Made by a program: the position numbers and the translations under genes. From assembly GCF_027744825.2 (NCBI RefSeq), contig NW_026527057.1:248001-312000 (forward strand): a stretch of 64,000 nt of DNA, given 5' to 3'. Shown one piece after another: positions 34,042-43,775 of this stretch. The notes below the pieces were generated by a model, which was not told where the DNA came from, made no database searches, and worked only from the letters and a program-made list of their open reading frames with translations. The stretch's first letter is position 1, and every line of letters begins with the position of its first letter. This stretch comes from Synchiropus splendidus (taxonomy: Eukaryota > Chordata > Actinopteri > Syngnathiformes > Callionymidae).

Positions 34042-34098
34042 TACTTTTTTTTTTTCTCTTTGTATAACATTACGTTTGAATCCTGACATAACCTGTTT

Positions 34099-34104
34099 AA
34101 TAAA
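34099..34104 (+). terminator. Polyadenylation signal after ORF 4
   Basis: AATAAA, about 58 bases after the ORF 4 stop. Confidence 0.5.
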
Positions 34105-34319
34105 AAACATTAAGAGGCATATTCGGATCTCAGCTCTTTCATTTCTCGTTTAACATGTCGGTGAGACACATCATTAAAGAGTTTCTTACAATCCTCTTCA
34201 CCCCGGGAGCTATGGAGGTGTGGATCGCCTTCGTGGAGGGGTGCAGGTTGAGACTGGAAAACCAGTCAGTTCTAAATCTATTAAAGTTTTTTATCAAAAC
34301 AGAATGCTTTGCATAACAC

Positions 34320-34447
34320 CTTACATAAACCAGCCAGAGTAAACTTTCCGAGAAACAGAGTATTTGTTCACAGGCCTCTTCAACAATTCCAGGCCGACCT
34401 ATGCGACATGCAGGCATTGGCTAGATATAACGTCGATCAAAATTACT
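34320..34447 (+). pseudogene. Maverick integrase, 5' part
   Basis: Reads LHKPARVNFPRNRVFVHRPL then FQADLCDMQALARYN, the beginning of a retroviral-type integrase core with its first catalytic Asp (QADLCDM). It is cut by the LINE at about 34448. The zinc-binding N-terminal domain upstream is not clearly readable; 34151-34314 is open but not recognisable. Confidence 0.7.
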
Positions 34448-34448
34448 T

Positions 34449-37400
34449 AGACTTAGAGACTTAGACTTAGACTTAGACTTGACTTTATTGATCCCTTTGG
34501 GATGACTCCCTCCAGGAAATTTACGTTTCCAGTAACAATAGAGGCAAGGAAGGGCATGCAGTTAGGAAGAGCATCACACAGAATCACACAGCATCACACA
34601 GAATAAGAAAGAAAATACAAATGAAATAAAAATAATAATACTAATAACCTGGAAGTAAAAATACAATTGAAAATAAAATAAGATTAAAAAAAAAAAAATA
34701 TATATATATAATAAAAAAAAATAAAATAAAATAAAATAAAATAAAAAAAAAAAATAAAAACGTTAAAAATTAAACTAGGTTAAAAAGGGTTATTGCACCG
34801 TAGGGATGGTTATTGCACATTGAGATGGGTATTGCACATTGTAAGAGCAGGTGTCCATTTCTATGTGGTAAAGCGTGGTGTACCCTACTACTTCCTCCCC
34901 CCAAGTGAGGAGTTGTAGAGTACGATGGCGTGGTGTACAAAGGAGTTCTTAAGTCTGTTGGTCCGACACTTGGGGAGCAGCAGCCTTTCACTGAACAAGC
35001 TCCTCTGGTTGCTGATGACGGTGTGCAGAGGGTGGCTGGTGTTGTCCATAATATCCAGCAGTTTGTCCAGAGTCCTCAACTCTGCCACGATCACCAGAGA
35101 GTCCAGCTTCATGCCGACCACAGAGCCGGCCCGCCTGATCAGTTTGTCCAGTCTGGAAGTGTCCTTCTTGGATATGCTGCCCCCCCAGCACACCACGGTG
35201 TAGAAAAGGACGCTGGCAACCACAGACTGGTAGAACATCTGCAGCAGTTTACTGCAGATGTTGAAGGACCGCAGTCTCCTCAGGAAGTACATCCTGCTCT
35301 GTGTCTTCCTATACAGGTGGCTGGTGTGTGTTGTCCAGTCCAGTTTATTGTCCAGCCACAGCCCAAGGTACTTGTAACAGTCCACAGTCTCCACCTCAGC
35401 TCCCTCTAACAGGACTGGTCGCGGTCTTGGTTTGGACCTCCCGAAGTCAATAACCAGCTCCTTCGTTTTAGAGGTATTGAGCTGTAGGTGGTTGGTGCGG
35501 CACCATGCAGCAAAGTCCCTGACCAGTCTCCGATACTCCTCCTCCCTGTCATCCCGTATGCACCCGACAATGGCTGTGTCGTCTGCGTACTTCTGAATGT
35601 GACACAGCTCTGAGTTGTAGCAGAAGTCTGATGTGTACAGGGTGAAGAGAACAGGGGCCAGCACTGTGCCCTGGGGGGCTCCTGTGCTGCTGACCACAGT
35701 GTCAGACGTGATGTCCTTCAGCCCGACGTACTGTGGTCTGCCAGTGAGGTAGTCGGAGATCCAGTCCACCAGGTGGGGGTCCACTCCCATCCTGCCCAGT
35801 TTGTCCCGAAGCAGAGAAGGCTGGATGGTGTTAAAGGCACTAGAGAAGTCTAGGAAGAGAATCCTCACTGTGCCGCTTCCCTTGTCCAGATGGGAGTGGG
35901 CTCGATGGAGTAGGTAGAGGATGGCATCCTCCACGGCAACATCTGGCTGGTATGCAAACTGCAGGCGATCCTGGGCGTGCTGTACCTGAGGTCTGAGGAG
36001 GCTGAGGAAGAGCCGTTCCAGCGTCTTCATCAGGTGTGAAGTGAGTGCCACTGGTCGGAAGTCATTCAGCTCGCTGGGCCGGTTCTTCTTCGGAACTGGA
36101 ACAATGCGGGATGTCTTCCAGAGTGTTGGCACTCTCCCAGTCTGGAGGCTGAGGTTGAAGATCCGTTGTACTGGTTCCCCCAGTTCTGCAGCGCAGGTCT
36201 TCAGTAGTCTTGGACACACTTTGTCTGGGCCTGCAGCTTTCCTGGGTCGGAGCTTCCTCAGCTCTCCTCTGACCTGGTCTGTGGTGAGGTGTGGTGGCGA
36301 TGGTGTTGATGTGGGGGAGGAGGAGGGTGTTGTTGTGCTTTGTTGTGTGAAGGGGGGAGGGTGGGATGGCTGTGGTGAGGGTGGGGGTGGGGGGGGCAGG
36401 GGCTGATTGAACCTGTTGAAGAAGTCATTCAGTTCGTTTGCCCTCTCCACTGTCCCCCCGCCGGCTCTGGACTTTGTGTTGAAACCCGTGATGGTCCTCA
36501 CACCTTGCCAGACCTCCCTCATGTTGTTGTCCCTCAGCTTCTGCTCCACCTTCCTCCTATAGCTGTCCTTAGCTTCCTTCACACAGTGCTTCACCTCCTG
36601 CTGAGCTGCCTTCATGGCCTCCTTATCTCTACTCCGGAAGGCAGTCTTCTTCTTGTTGAGGACAGTCTTGACTTCCCGCGTGACCCATGGCTTGTTATTA
36701 GGGTAGTAGCGGACAGTCTTGACAGGGGAGACCACGTCGATGCAGAAGTTAAGATAATCTGTCAGACAGTGTGTCATCTCCTCTATGTCCTCACCAGGCG
36801 GGTTCAACAGCACATCCCAGACTGTGGTGTTAAAGCAGTCTCTCAAGGCACTTTCCTTCTCAGGGGACCACCTCCTGATGGATCGGGTTTCAACCGGTTG
36901 CTTTTGGACAAGGGGGATATACAGTGGCTGCAGTTGGACCAGGTTGTGATCAGACTTCCCTAGTGGGGGGAGGGGAGTCGCTCTGTATGCATCCCGTACA
37001 TTAACATACAGTAGATCAATTGTCCTGTTGTTTCTGGTCGGACAGTCTACAACTTGGTTGAAAGCAGCCAAAGTAGAGTCCAAAGTTGCATGATTAAAGT
37101 CCCCAGAGATGATCATGAGTGCATCAGGGTGCTGTGTCTGCAGCCTTGCTGTGACAGCGTGGACTTTCTCACAGGCAGTGGCTGCGTCCGCTCTCGGAGG
37201 GATGTAAACACAGACGGTGATCACGTGACTAAACTCCCTCGGCAGATAATATGGCCGCAGGCTAACAGCTAGCAGCTCGAGGTCCCGGCAACAAGAGATT
37301 GTCTTTACGGAGATATGACCTGGGTTACACCAGCGGTTGTTCACATACATGATGAGACCCCCACCTTTGCTTTTCCCGCTTGCCTTAGTGTCTCTGTCAG

Positions 37401-37912
37401 CTCTCACAGCAGTGAATCCAGGCAGGTCAACGTTAGCATCCGGAACGAGGTGGTTTAGCCATGTCTCCGTGAAGATGAACAGACTGCTTTCCCGGTAGAT
37501 CCGCTGGTTGTTCAGTGCGGACAGCTCGTCGATCTTATTCGGCAGCGAGTTCACATTCCCCATGATGACGGAGGGAATTGATGGCTTGTAGCGTCTCCGA
37601 TTCTCCGTACGCTCGGTCTTTAGCTTAGCGCCAGCCTTGCAGCCCCGAGGTCTCCTCCTCAGCTCCACCGGAATGCGATGTCGTATCCCGGCTCGTCCCT
37701 TTGTTTGCAGAGCCAGCAGGTCCTCGCGTGAGTAGGTGAGGAAACTGGCTCTTGTTTTCGTTAAAAAGTCTAAAGTATCCATAGGATACATAAAACAAAC
37801 AATCACTCCACCGGGAGAGTGAAGAAAGTAGATGAAAAGAAGTTGAAAAAGGTAAAAAAGAGCTAAAGACTGAAGAGCTACTGGAGAGGCAGCCGTCTCC
37901 ACAGCGCCAGCT
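34449..37912 (-). mobile_element. L2/CR1-type LINE inserted in the Maverick integrase
   Basis: On minus the element ends in a CTTAGACTTAGA-type tail (34449-34480 on plus). The integrase resumes after about 37912. TACT lies at both edges as a possible 4-bp duplication. An A-rich stretch at 34680-34765 lies in the 3' UTR. Confidence 0.85.
34888..37791 (-). CDS. LINE ORF2: APE endonuclease and reverse transcriptase, intact
   Basis: An open frame of about 967 codons from the ATG at 37791; the frame is open further upstream. The endonuclease has VIMGNVNSLPNKIDELSAL, LFIFTETWLNHLV, IISGDFNHATL and LGKSDHNLVQL. A long proline-rich linker follows at about 36410-36310. The RT has FRPVALTSHLMKTLERL, LFLDFSSAFNTIQPSLL, STGAPQGTVLAPVLF and the catalytic YADDTAIVG. 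The C-terminal domain ends RTNRLKNSFVHHAIVLYNSS. No stop or frameshift is visible, so this copy may be active or recently active. It would prime at the target by nicking and copying its own RNA. Confidence 0.9.
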   Translation of the reverse strand: MYPMDTLDFLTKTRASFLTYSREDLLALQTKGRAGIRHRIPVELRRRPRGCKAGAKLKTERTENRRRYKPSIPSVIMGNVNSLPNKIDELSALNNQRIYRESSLFIFTETWLNHLVPDANVDLPGFTAVRADRDTKASGKSKGGGLIMYVNNRWCNPGHISVKTISCCRDLELLAVSLRPYYLPREFSHVITVCVYIPPRADAATACEKVHAVTARLQTQHPDALMIISGDFNHATLDSTLAAFNQVVDCPTRNNRTIDLLYVNVRDAYRATPLPPLGKSDHNLVQLQPLYIPLVQKQPVETRSIRRWSPEKESALRDCFNTTVWDVLLNPPGEDIEEMTHCLTDYLNFCIDVVSPVKTVRYYPNNKPWVTREVKTVLNKKKTAFRSRDKEAMKAAQQEVKHCVKEAKDSYRRKVEQKLRDNNMREVWQGVRTITGFNTKSRAGGGTVERANELNDFFNRFNQPLPPPPPPSPQPSHPPPFTQQSTTTPSSSPTSTPSPPHLTTDQVRGELRKLRPRKAAGPDKVCPRLLKTCAAELGEPVQRIFNLSLQTGRVPTLWKTSRIVPVPKKNRPSELNDFRPVALTSHLMKTLERLFLSLLRPQVQHAQDRLQFAYQPDVAVEDAILYLLHRAHSHLDKGSGTVRILFLDFSSAFNTIQPSLLRDKLGRMGVDPHLVDWISDYLTGRPQYVGLKDITSDTVVSSTGAPQGTVLAPVLFTLYTSDFCYNSELCHIQKYADDTAIVGCIRDDREEEYRRLVRDFAAWCRTNHLQLNTSKTKELVIDFGRSKPRPRPVLLEGAEVETVDCYKYLGLWLDNKLDWTTHTSHLYRKTQSRMYFLRRLRSFNICSKLLQMFYQSVVASVLFYTVVCWGGSISKKDTSRLDKLIRRAGSVVGMKLDSLVIVAELRTLDKLLDIMDNTSHPLHTVISNQRSLFSERLLLPKCRTNRLKNSFVHHAIVLYNSSLGGRK

Positions 37913-38582
37913 ACTATCCTTGTTGACCGTTATAGATGTATTTTCAAAGAAGGCCTATGTACGCGTTTTAAACAGAGACTGCGATTGAGACAGTGAAGGC
38001 GTTTGAATCAGTGCTGGAGGAGAGCTGGACGCCTGCAAAGCTACAGAGGATGACGGGAAATAATTTTTCAACAAGAGTTTCCGGGCTTTGATGGAAAGGA
38101 TGGGTGTTAATCATTTTTCAACAGCGAGTGACGTTACGGCCTCTGTGGTTGAGAGATTTAACCGCACTCTAAAAAATCGGATGTGGAGATATTTTACAGT
38201 TAAAAACATCCTACGTTACATCAAGGTTTTACAGGATATAGCAAAGAGTTATAATCACAGCTATCACAGTAGTATAAAAATGACACCGATGGAAGTAACT
38301 AAAGAAAATACTCTGTTTGACAATCTTTACAAGCCAAAATTTAAGGAGGGCGATCATGTTAGGATATCAAAACTACGAGGTGTATTTGACAAAAAGTATG
38401 AGCAGATTTTTACAGACGAGATATTTACGATAACTGAACATATTCACTGCAACCCGCCTGTGTATAAATTGAAAGATTTCGATGACAAACCCATCCAAGT
38501 ATTTCACGTTGAAAAGATTCTCAAGGAACCCGTCGTTAAAGGAGGTGACAGAACTGGCCTGAAAAATTCAACAGCTGGGTAA
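37913..38582 (+). pseudogene. Maverick integrase, 3' part
   Basis: It starts LLTVIDVFSKKAYVRV, with the core continuing in broken frames. From 38088 an open frame reads ASVVERFNRTLKNRMWRYF, with the catalytic Glu in VERFNRTL. The C-terminal SH3-like part reads KFKEGDHVRISKLRG then IFTDEIFTITEHI. The domain order matches retroviral-type integrases of Mavericks. Frameshifts around 37970-38090 add to the LINE disruption. Confidence 0.75.
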
Positions 38583-38649
38583 AAGCTTCAGATGTAAAAT
38601 ATATATAAGACAATCCTCCTTGACACCAGGCATCATATCATCATGTAGG

Positions 38650-39507
38650 GCTCAAAGAATGGGGCTTCTATGTGACTTTACCATCAAACGCCAGTGCAAA
38701 AGTTTTTAAAGACAACTCAATTGGTACTTTCCGCATTTAGCATAACATATCGATTTAAACGGAAAATGGGAGGTTGCTTTGACGGAGATTACATACCCTC
38801 ACACGTGGCATAATATTCCAGAGGATACGTCGTCATTTTACTGGAAACCAAACCATAGAGGAGCTGACTCCAACACCAACACGGCTGCTCCGAGAGGATC
38901 AGATTCAGATGGTAACACGTCGCGGCTTCATAAAGATGAATTTCATAGAGCCATGGCGAGACTTTGGGCTCCGGATCCTGACGCCAGCGCCTCAGCTCAG
39001 AGGAAAAAAGACGGTTGGATATTACAGCTCACTTAATCAGATTACAACCGAGATGGAGCAAACTTTAAAAAAAAAACAATGAGAATATATGCTTCCTGTT
39101 TGACCGTGCACGGCAAAACATTGATCTTCAAGGAGACAGTCAGAACCTAGTGCTTTTTAACTCGCCTTTGGCTTACATGTTAGGTGTAGATCCTGCTAAT
39201 TGCATCATTTATTGCGAGTTCAGAGCGCCCCATCCTGTTGATTTAAAAGTGGGGTTTTACCATCTCTACTGACGTTGTAAGACCGCAGCTTGTAGAGGAT
39301 GCATATGCACCGCTTTTAAGAACGGTGGAAATCAAGGGTAGTTACTCAGATATAATCACACAGCATTTTAACCCTGCTTACTATTTACCGGTTGCCAAGA
39401 ACCATATTGAAAATATTCAGACACAAATTAAACCAGATCTTAACAAACCAGTCAATTTTACATTTGGAAAGGTGGTGTTGACTCTACACTTTAGACCTGT
39501 TACTTGA
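38650..39507 (+). pseudogene. Maverick penton-like minor capsid protein
   Basis: Pieces in order: EWGFYVTLPSNASAKVF at about 38660, EITYPHTWHNIPEDTSSFYW at 38785, NSPLAYMLGVDP and APHPVDLKVGFYHLY near 39170-39270, and IITQHFNPAYYLPVAKNHIE and FGKVVLTLHFRPV to 39507. This is the single-jelly-roll vertex protein of Mavericks. At least three frame breaks and a stop after FYHLY. Confidence 0.7.
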
Positions 39508-39609
39508 GAGGATATTATATAGCCCTTGCATCGACGTCTGGAAATTCATTGATCACAACAACACCAAAGGGATAACCAGCCTTTGCAGACCAAGTCAAAA
39601 ACAAACACA

Positions 39610-40047
39610 ATGGTTCATGCAGGCTTAAGAGACGACCCGCACAGAGTTGTACAATATTATGAAAAACAGGTGGGCGGAGAGCTACCCGGTTTTGACGGTG
39701 CCCCGGTTATGTACGGACGAGGCATCGGTTCCCTCTTCTCAAAAATGTTTCGGTTTATATCACCTTTGTTGAAAAGAGGTATCGCCATAGCGAAACCCCA
39801 TCTCAAATCAGCAGTGGGTAACATAGCCACAGATATGTTCACCTGTACCATGAGAGGAATGAGCGATCAACAGAGACAGGAAGGGTCAGGAGGTATAGCT
39901 GTCTTATCACGAAGAACAAAGAGACGCCCTCCAGGACGACATGTAACACAGAGCTCTAATAAACGTACAAACAAAAAAAGAAAGAAGTCAGTTGACAGAA
40001 GCAAACGGGCCAAGAGGAAGTCCAGAGGGAGCTCTGATATACTTTAA
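39610..40047 (+). CDS. Maverick basic core/minor virion protein
   Basis: 145 codons from ATG 39610. An N-terminal polar part is followed by GRGIGSLFSKMFRFISPLLK, an amphipathic or hydrophobic stretch, and a very basic C-terminus (KRTNKKRKKSVDRSKRAKRK). This layout recalls the small DNA-binding and membrane-active virion proteins of adenoviruses and Mavericks. It sits between penton and major capsid as in related elements. No stop or frame break is visible. Confidence 0.6.
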   Translation: MVHAGLRDDPHRVVQYYEKQVGGELPGFDGAPVMYGRGIGSLFSKMFRFISPLLKRGIAIAKPHLKSAVGNIATDMFTCTMRGMSDQQRQEGSGGIAVLSRRTKRRPPGRHVTQSSNKRTNKKRKKSVDRSKRAKRKSRGSSDIL

Positions 40048-40067
40048 AAAACCTTATATACAGTAAC

Positions 40068-41357
40068 ATGGCACTCCTACACCAGAAATCTGCTGAATGC
40101 ACATTGGCAGAACTGGATTTATTCACGCCGCCGATGACACGGCTTTCCATCGAGGACAAAATTTACACTGAAATTGCTCCAGTAGCCGCGATCAGCGATT
40201 GAGTTTTTTATACCAGGAGACGGCGAAAAGTATCTAGACCTAAACGACACCCTTCTACTCGTGCGTGCAAGAATTACTAACGCCGATGGCATACCGCTGG
40301 CTAACGACGCAGCAGTCGGTCTCATCAATTATCCTCTAAACACAATCTTTGACCAGTGCGATGTGGTTCTGGGGGATCGGATGATTTCGCAGTCCAGTTT
40401 CACTCACCCGTACAGAGCTATGATCGAAACACTTCTCAACTTTTCAGGCGACACTCTTAAAACACAGTTTAGCGCCGGCCTTTTTTACCAAGACACACCT
40501 GGGTCGGTTGACTCGATCATCACTGTAAACGGTCCCAACGCAGGCCTTAATAAACGGGCTGAGTTCACGAGCAGGTCCAGAGAAGTACATCTTCTCAGTC
40601 CTCTGCACAGCGACATATTTTTCTGTGAGAGACTGTTATTAAACTCGGTCGATTTAAGAATTAAACTCACCAGGGCGAATGATGCCTTCTGCCTGACCGG
40701 ACCTCGCAACTCCACCTTTCGTCTGAAAATCCTTGGCACCTCTCTGTTTGTGAAGAAAGTCACTGTTTCGCCAGCTGTGAGAATACGTCATGCAGCGGGT
40801 TTGTTAAAAGGAAATGCTCTCTACCCCCTCTCACGAGTCAACGTAAAAACATACTCCATTCCAGAGAACTCGAGAATATGTACCCAGGAGAGTTTATTTC
40901 TGGGTTCAAGACCTAAATCCGTGGTTTTAGGGATGGTGCGTCATGAGGCATTTTCCGGTAGGAAAGATCTCTGCCCGTTCAACATGAATATCTAGCCCTC
41001 TGTCAGGACGGTCGACAGATCCCCGCTAAAGCTTTTCAACCTCAGTTTAACAACGGTATGGCGGTCAAAGAGTTTTATAACATGATTCTAGCTACAGGAA
41101 GACATTTGAAGTATCTAAGCATTGACCGCGAAGGTTTTAACAGTGGATATTCGCTGTTTGCATTTAATCTCAATCCAGCCGATGACAACGACGCTCTCTC
41201 AGCTGTCTCAAAAGGGAATTTAAGACTGGAGATGAGATTCAGAGTTGCTTCACCAAACACCCTAACACTGATTGTGTACGCTTGTTATGATTCCATTCTG
41301 GAGATTGATGCAAAAAGACAAGTGCTGGTGGACTATTATTATAAAAGTTATGGATAG
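40068..41357 (+). pseudogene. Maverick major capsid protein
   Basis: It begins MALLHQKSAECTLAELDLFT at 40068, shifts frame near 40196, and continues with INYPLNTIFDQCDVVLGDRM and DTPGSVDSIITVNG. At 40995 it meets a stop and resumes after another shift at about 41010-41357 (EFYNMILATGRHLKYLSI, then LIVYACYDSILEIDAKRQ). Two breaks in a double-jelly-roll capsid protein. The ends agree with the usual gene length of over 400 codons. Confidence 0.75.
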
Positions 41358-41892
41358 TCTCCAGTTACAGAGGCTGCTGAGAGGTCTCATGGGCGACACA
41401 TTTTACGGTGTGTGGCCGTCGGATAAGTTGCCTCAATTGACACAACCCCTCAGACTGCCTGCATATTTCATCGTCAACACACATCCGGCACATAAACCAG
41501 AAGTGCACTGGCTGGCTTTAACTCTCAAAGAAGACGGGAGAACAACTTTCTTTGACTCGTTTGGAATGGGGCCCTACTTTGCACATTACCCTGAAAATAT
41601 TTTAAAGTTCCTCAAGAAACATTCAGAGGTCATCAAGTACAACAATGGTCAACTACAGCACCCTCTATCGTTTGTATGTGGTCATCATTGCGTCTTCTAC
41701 CTCTGTCATCGTGCTAGAGGGCTGTCTATCGGAGAAGTATTAAGTCTATACAGTGACGATAACTTAAAAAACGACCTCATGCTATACAACTTTGTGAAAG
41801 GACATCAACAATGTCTAAAAAGATGTGCACACTGTCCATGGAAACAACAAAACTGTTCTCTTCTGTATTTTAAAGACTATTGTAACGTGTGA
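41350..41892 (+). CDS. Maverick adenain-like cysteine protease
   Basis: 180 codons from ATG 41350, which overlaps the capsid stop by 8 bases (ATGGATAG). The catalytic His lies in VHWLALTL, the acidic residue in TTFFDSFG, and the Cys in SFVCGHHCVFYLCHRARG. The family matures capsid proteins during particle assembly. No break is visible, unlike in most neighbouring genes. AATAAA follows at about 41949. An upstream start in the same frame is possible but would run into the capsid C-terminus. Confidence 0.85.
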   Translation: MDSLQLQRLLRGLMGDTFYGVWPSDKLPQLTQPLRLPAYFIVNTHPAHKPEVHWLALTLKEDGRTTFFDSFGMGPYFAHYPENILKFLKKHSEVIKYNNGQLQHPLSFVCGHHCVFYLCHRARGLSIGEVLSLYSDDNLKNDLMLYNFVKGHQQCLKRCAHCPWKQQNCSLLYFKDYCNV

Positions 41893-41999
41893 CTAATCTT
41901 ATTGTGCGTGTGTGTATTTAAAAAAAATCTGTAATCTCATGGTAATTCAATAAAACATTTCTTTGATGAAAAGACAATAACTGTGTACAAGACAATTAT

Positions 42000-42746
42000 T
42001 CAGGAAACCCATCGAGGTGTTAGAGACAATTTCTTCCCTTTGGTCACTACACGCGTCAAGCGTCGTTGAGGTGTCACTTTAGGGTCCTTTGGGTCGGGAG
42101 ACCAGCTCTCAGCTATACTTTTCTTTCGTAAGATAGAATTCAATTTAAGTCTCTGATATTGAGCCCTCGATTCAGGATTGGACAGCAGTGTGAGAGGCAT
42201 TTTAGCTTTAATAATGTGACGAGAAACTCGGACCATCCCTCAGGTAACGAAGAACTTGTTTTCTTATACGGTAGGGAAAGGTACTTGAATATATCGATCA
42301 CACTCATACATAAATTCACCATTCATATTCCAACCACCACCGTCTTTGGATATCCTCTGGATAATGTATTCAGCATTTCTTCGAGCTTTTGACGGAAGGC
42401 TATTTAGAATATCCTTACCCAAGTCATCTGTTACAGTGGGTGTTTTTAGAACACTTTCGACACGACTGTCAGAGTCGTGGGGATGATCGCTGACTCCATC
42501 TCATTGTAAAGTCAGAGTTACTCTCCTTTGGTCTCTCTGATCCTCTTTAGTAAAGGTTAAATATCTCTGCAATCGAGCATTATACTTTTTTATCTTCTCA
42601 TACGAGTTAGACTGAGAATCATTTAGAATGGTCCTCATCTTCTCATTCAATTCATCTTTGGCAGTTTCACGGATGTCGGTGGTTGGACGTCATAACTGGA
42701 TAATTTGCTGAGGAAAGACGAGATACATTTTCTGGACAGTCTTCAT
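42000..42746 (-). pseudogene. Maverick PY-like protein, right-half copy A
   Basis: It starts at ATG 42746. The N-terminal half is open with the frame KTVQKMYLVF, then a stop (CAATGA near 42505) and several shifts. The C-terminus (42236-42000) is present: PLTLLSNPESRAQYQRLKLN. The paralogue at 45746-46345 has the better N-terminus but lacks this end. The family is a conserved Maverick protein of unknown role. Confidence 0.6.
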
Positions 42747-42775
42747 CGTGTTTTACTTCTTTACAAGTCGTCCTA

Positions 42776-43075
42776 TTAGATTTCCAATGATTGGAACAGC
42801 TGCCGATAGCAACGGCAACAGCTTTTTAAGAATCCTTCACGCTTCACGCACACTTTTTTATTAGCCAAGAGTCTGATGTTTTTCTTCTGTTTTTTCAGTT
42901 TTTTGAACTGAGCCTGCGGCAATGGTACAGTCCCCTTCAAAACATTCAGGGCGATCTCACCGAGAGCTTGAATAAAGTCCCGAGAACTTTGCATCAAAAT
43001 GTCTTTACGTTTCTTTGAAGGAGCATGCTATAGTTCCTTAAGTAAACCCGCGTTTCTTTTTATACGCACTGACAT
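42776..43075 (-). pseudogene. Maverick small basic protein, copy A
   Basis: Reads SSRDFIQALGEIALNVLKGT and KKLKKQKKNIRLLANKK as in copy B (46370-46696). The hydrophobic end of copy B is lost to a frame change. The initiator region is damaged. Confidence 0.6.
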
Positions 43076-43080
43076 AACTT

Positions 43081-43770
43081 AAGCAGACGTTTTTGGTATG
43101 GACACAGTGTGACGTTGATGAGGAAGTATCCCAGTCCTTAGTCTGTAGCGTTCTGGACATGAGGGTGTAAGATCAACAATTAAGTACCCGTGAGCGCCAG
43201 CTGTAACATCTTCAAAGATTTCTAGAAAGAAAGCTCTTTGAGACGGGTAAACCTGTTGAGCAACAACTTTTATCTACATTTTATCGCGAGGATTCTTAAA
43301 CAATACAAAGTAATTGATATTCAGACTAATAGTACGACTATATTTACCACGATGAAATACGTTTTGAGTAAGCATTATAACACTCATATTTTTATGATGT
43401 CTCTACTGTGTAAAAATGCCTCAGGGTTTTCAGAAGTTTCAAAAATAACATTGTCAAGAATAATCAAATGTTTTCTATCAGAAGGAAATAGATCTTCATT
43501 TTCAAAAGATTCAGGTAAACCTTCAATGAATTTGATATTTTTATTCATCTTTTGTAATTCACTGTACAAAGGTTGAAAAGAAGTATAAATCCGTACAATA
43601 TTTACATTGACATCATCCATTACATTTTTTTCAAGTCCACACAATTTTCAAGTATACATTTTACAAAATGGGTCTTTCCTGACCCTGATGGTCCCACCAC
43701 TAGACATGAAAATGGTGTTTTCAAATGTGGATCGAAATTAATTTCTTCGATAATGACCCCTCATCCACCC
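43081..43770 (-). pseudogene. Maverick packaging ATPase, copy A
   Basis: FtsK/HerA-type ATPase. The Walker A region GPSGSGKTHFVKC is readable near 43680, followed by a frame shift, MDDVNVNIVRIYTSF and KHLIILDNV (Walker B, where copy B has ILDDD). The C-terminal end YPSQRAFFLEIFEDVTAGAH, which copy B has only in part, runs to TAA near 43080. A TAG lies in the middle of the C-terminal part. Confidence 0.65.
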
Positions 43771-43775
43771 AAAAC

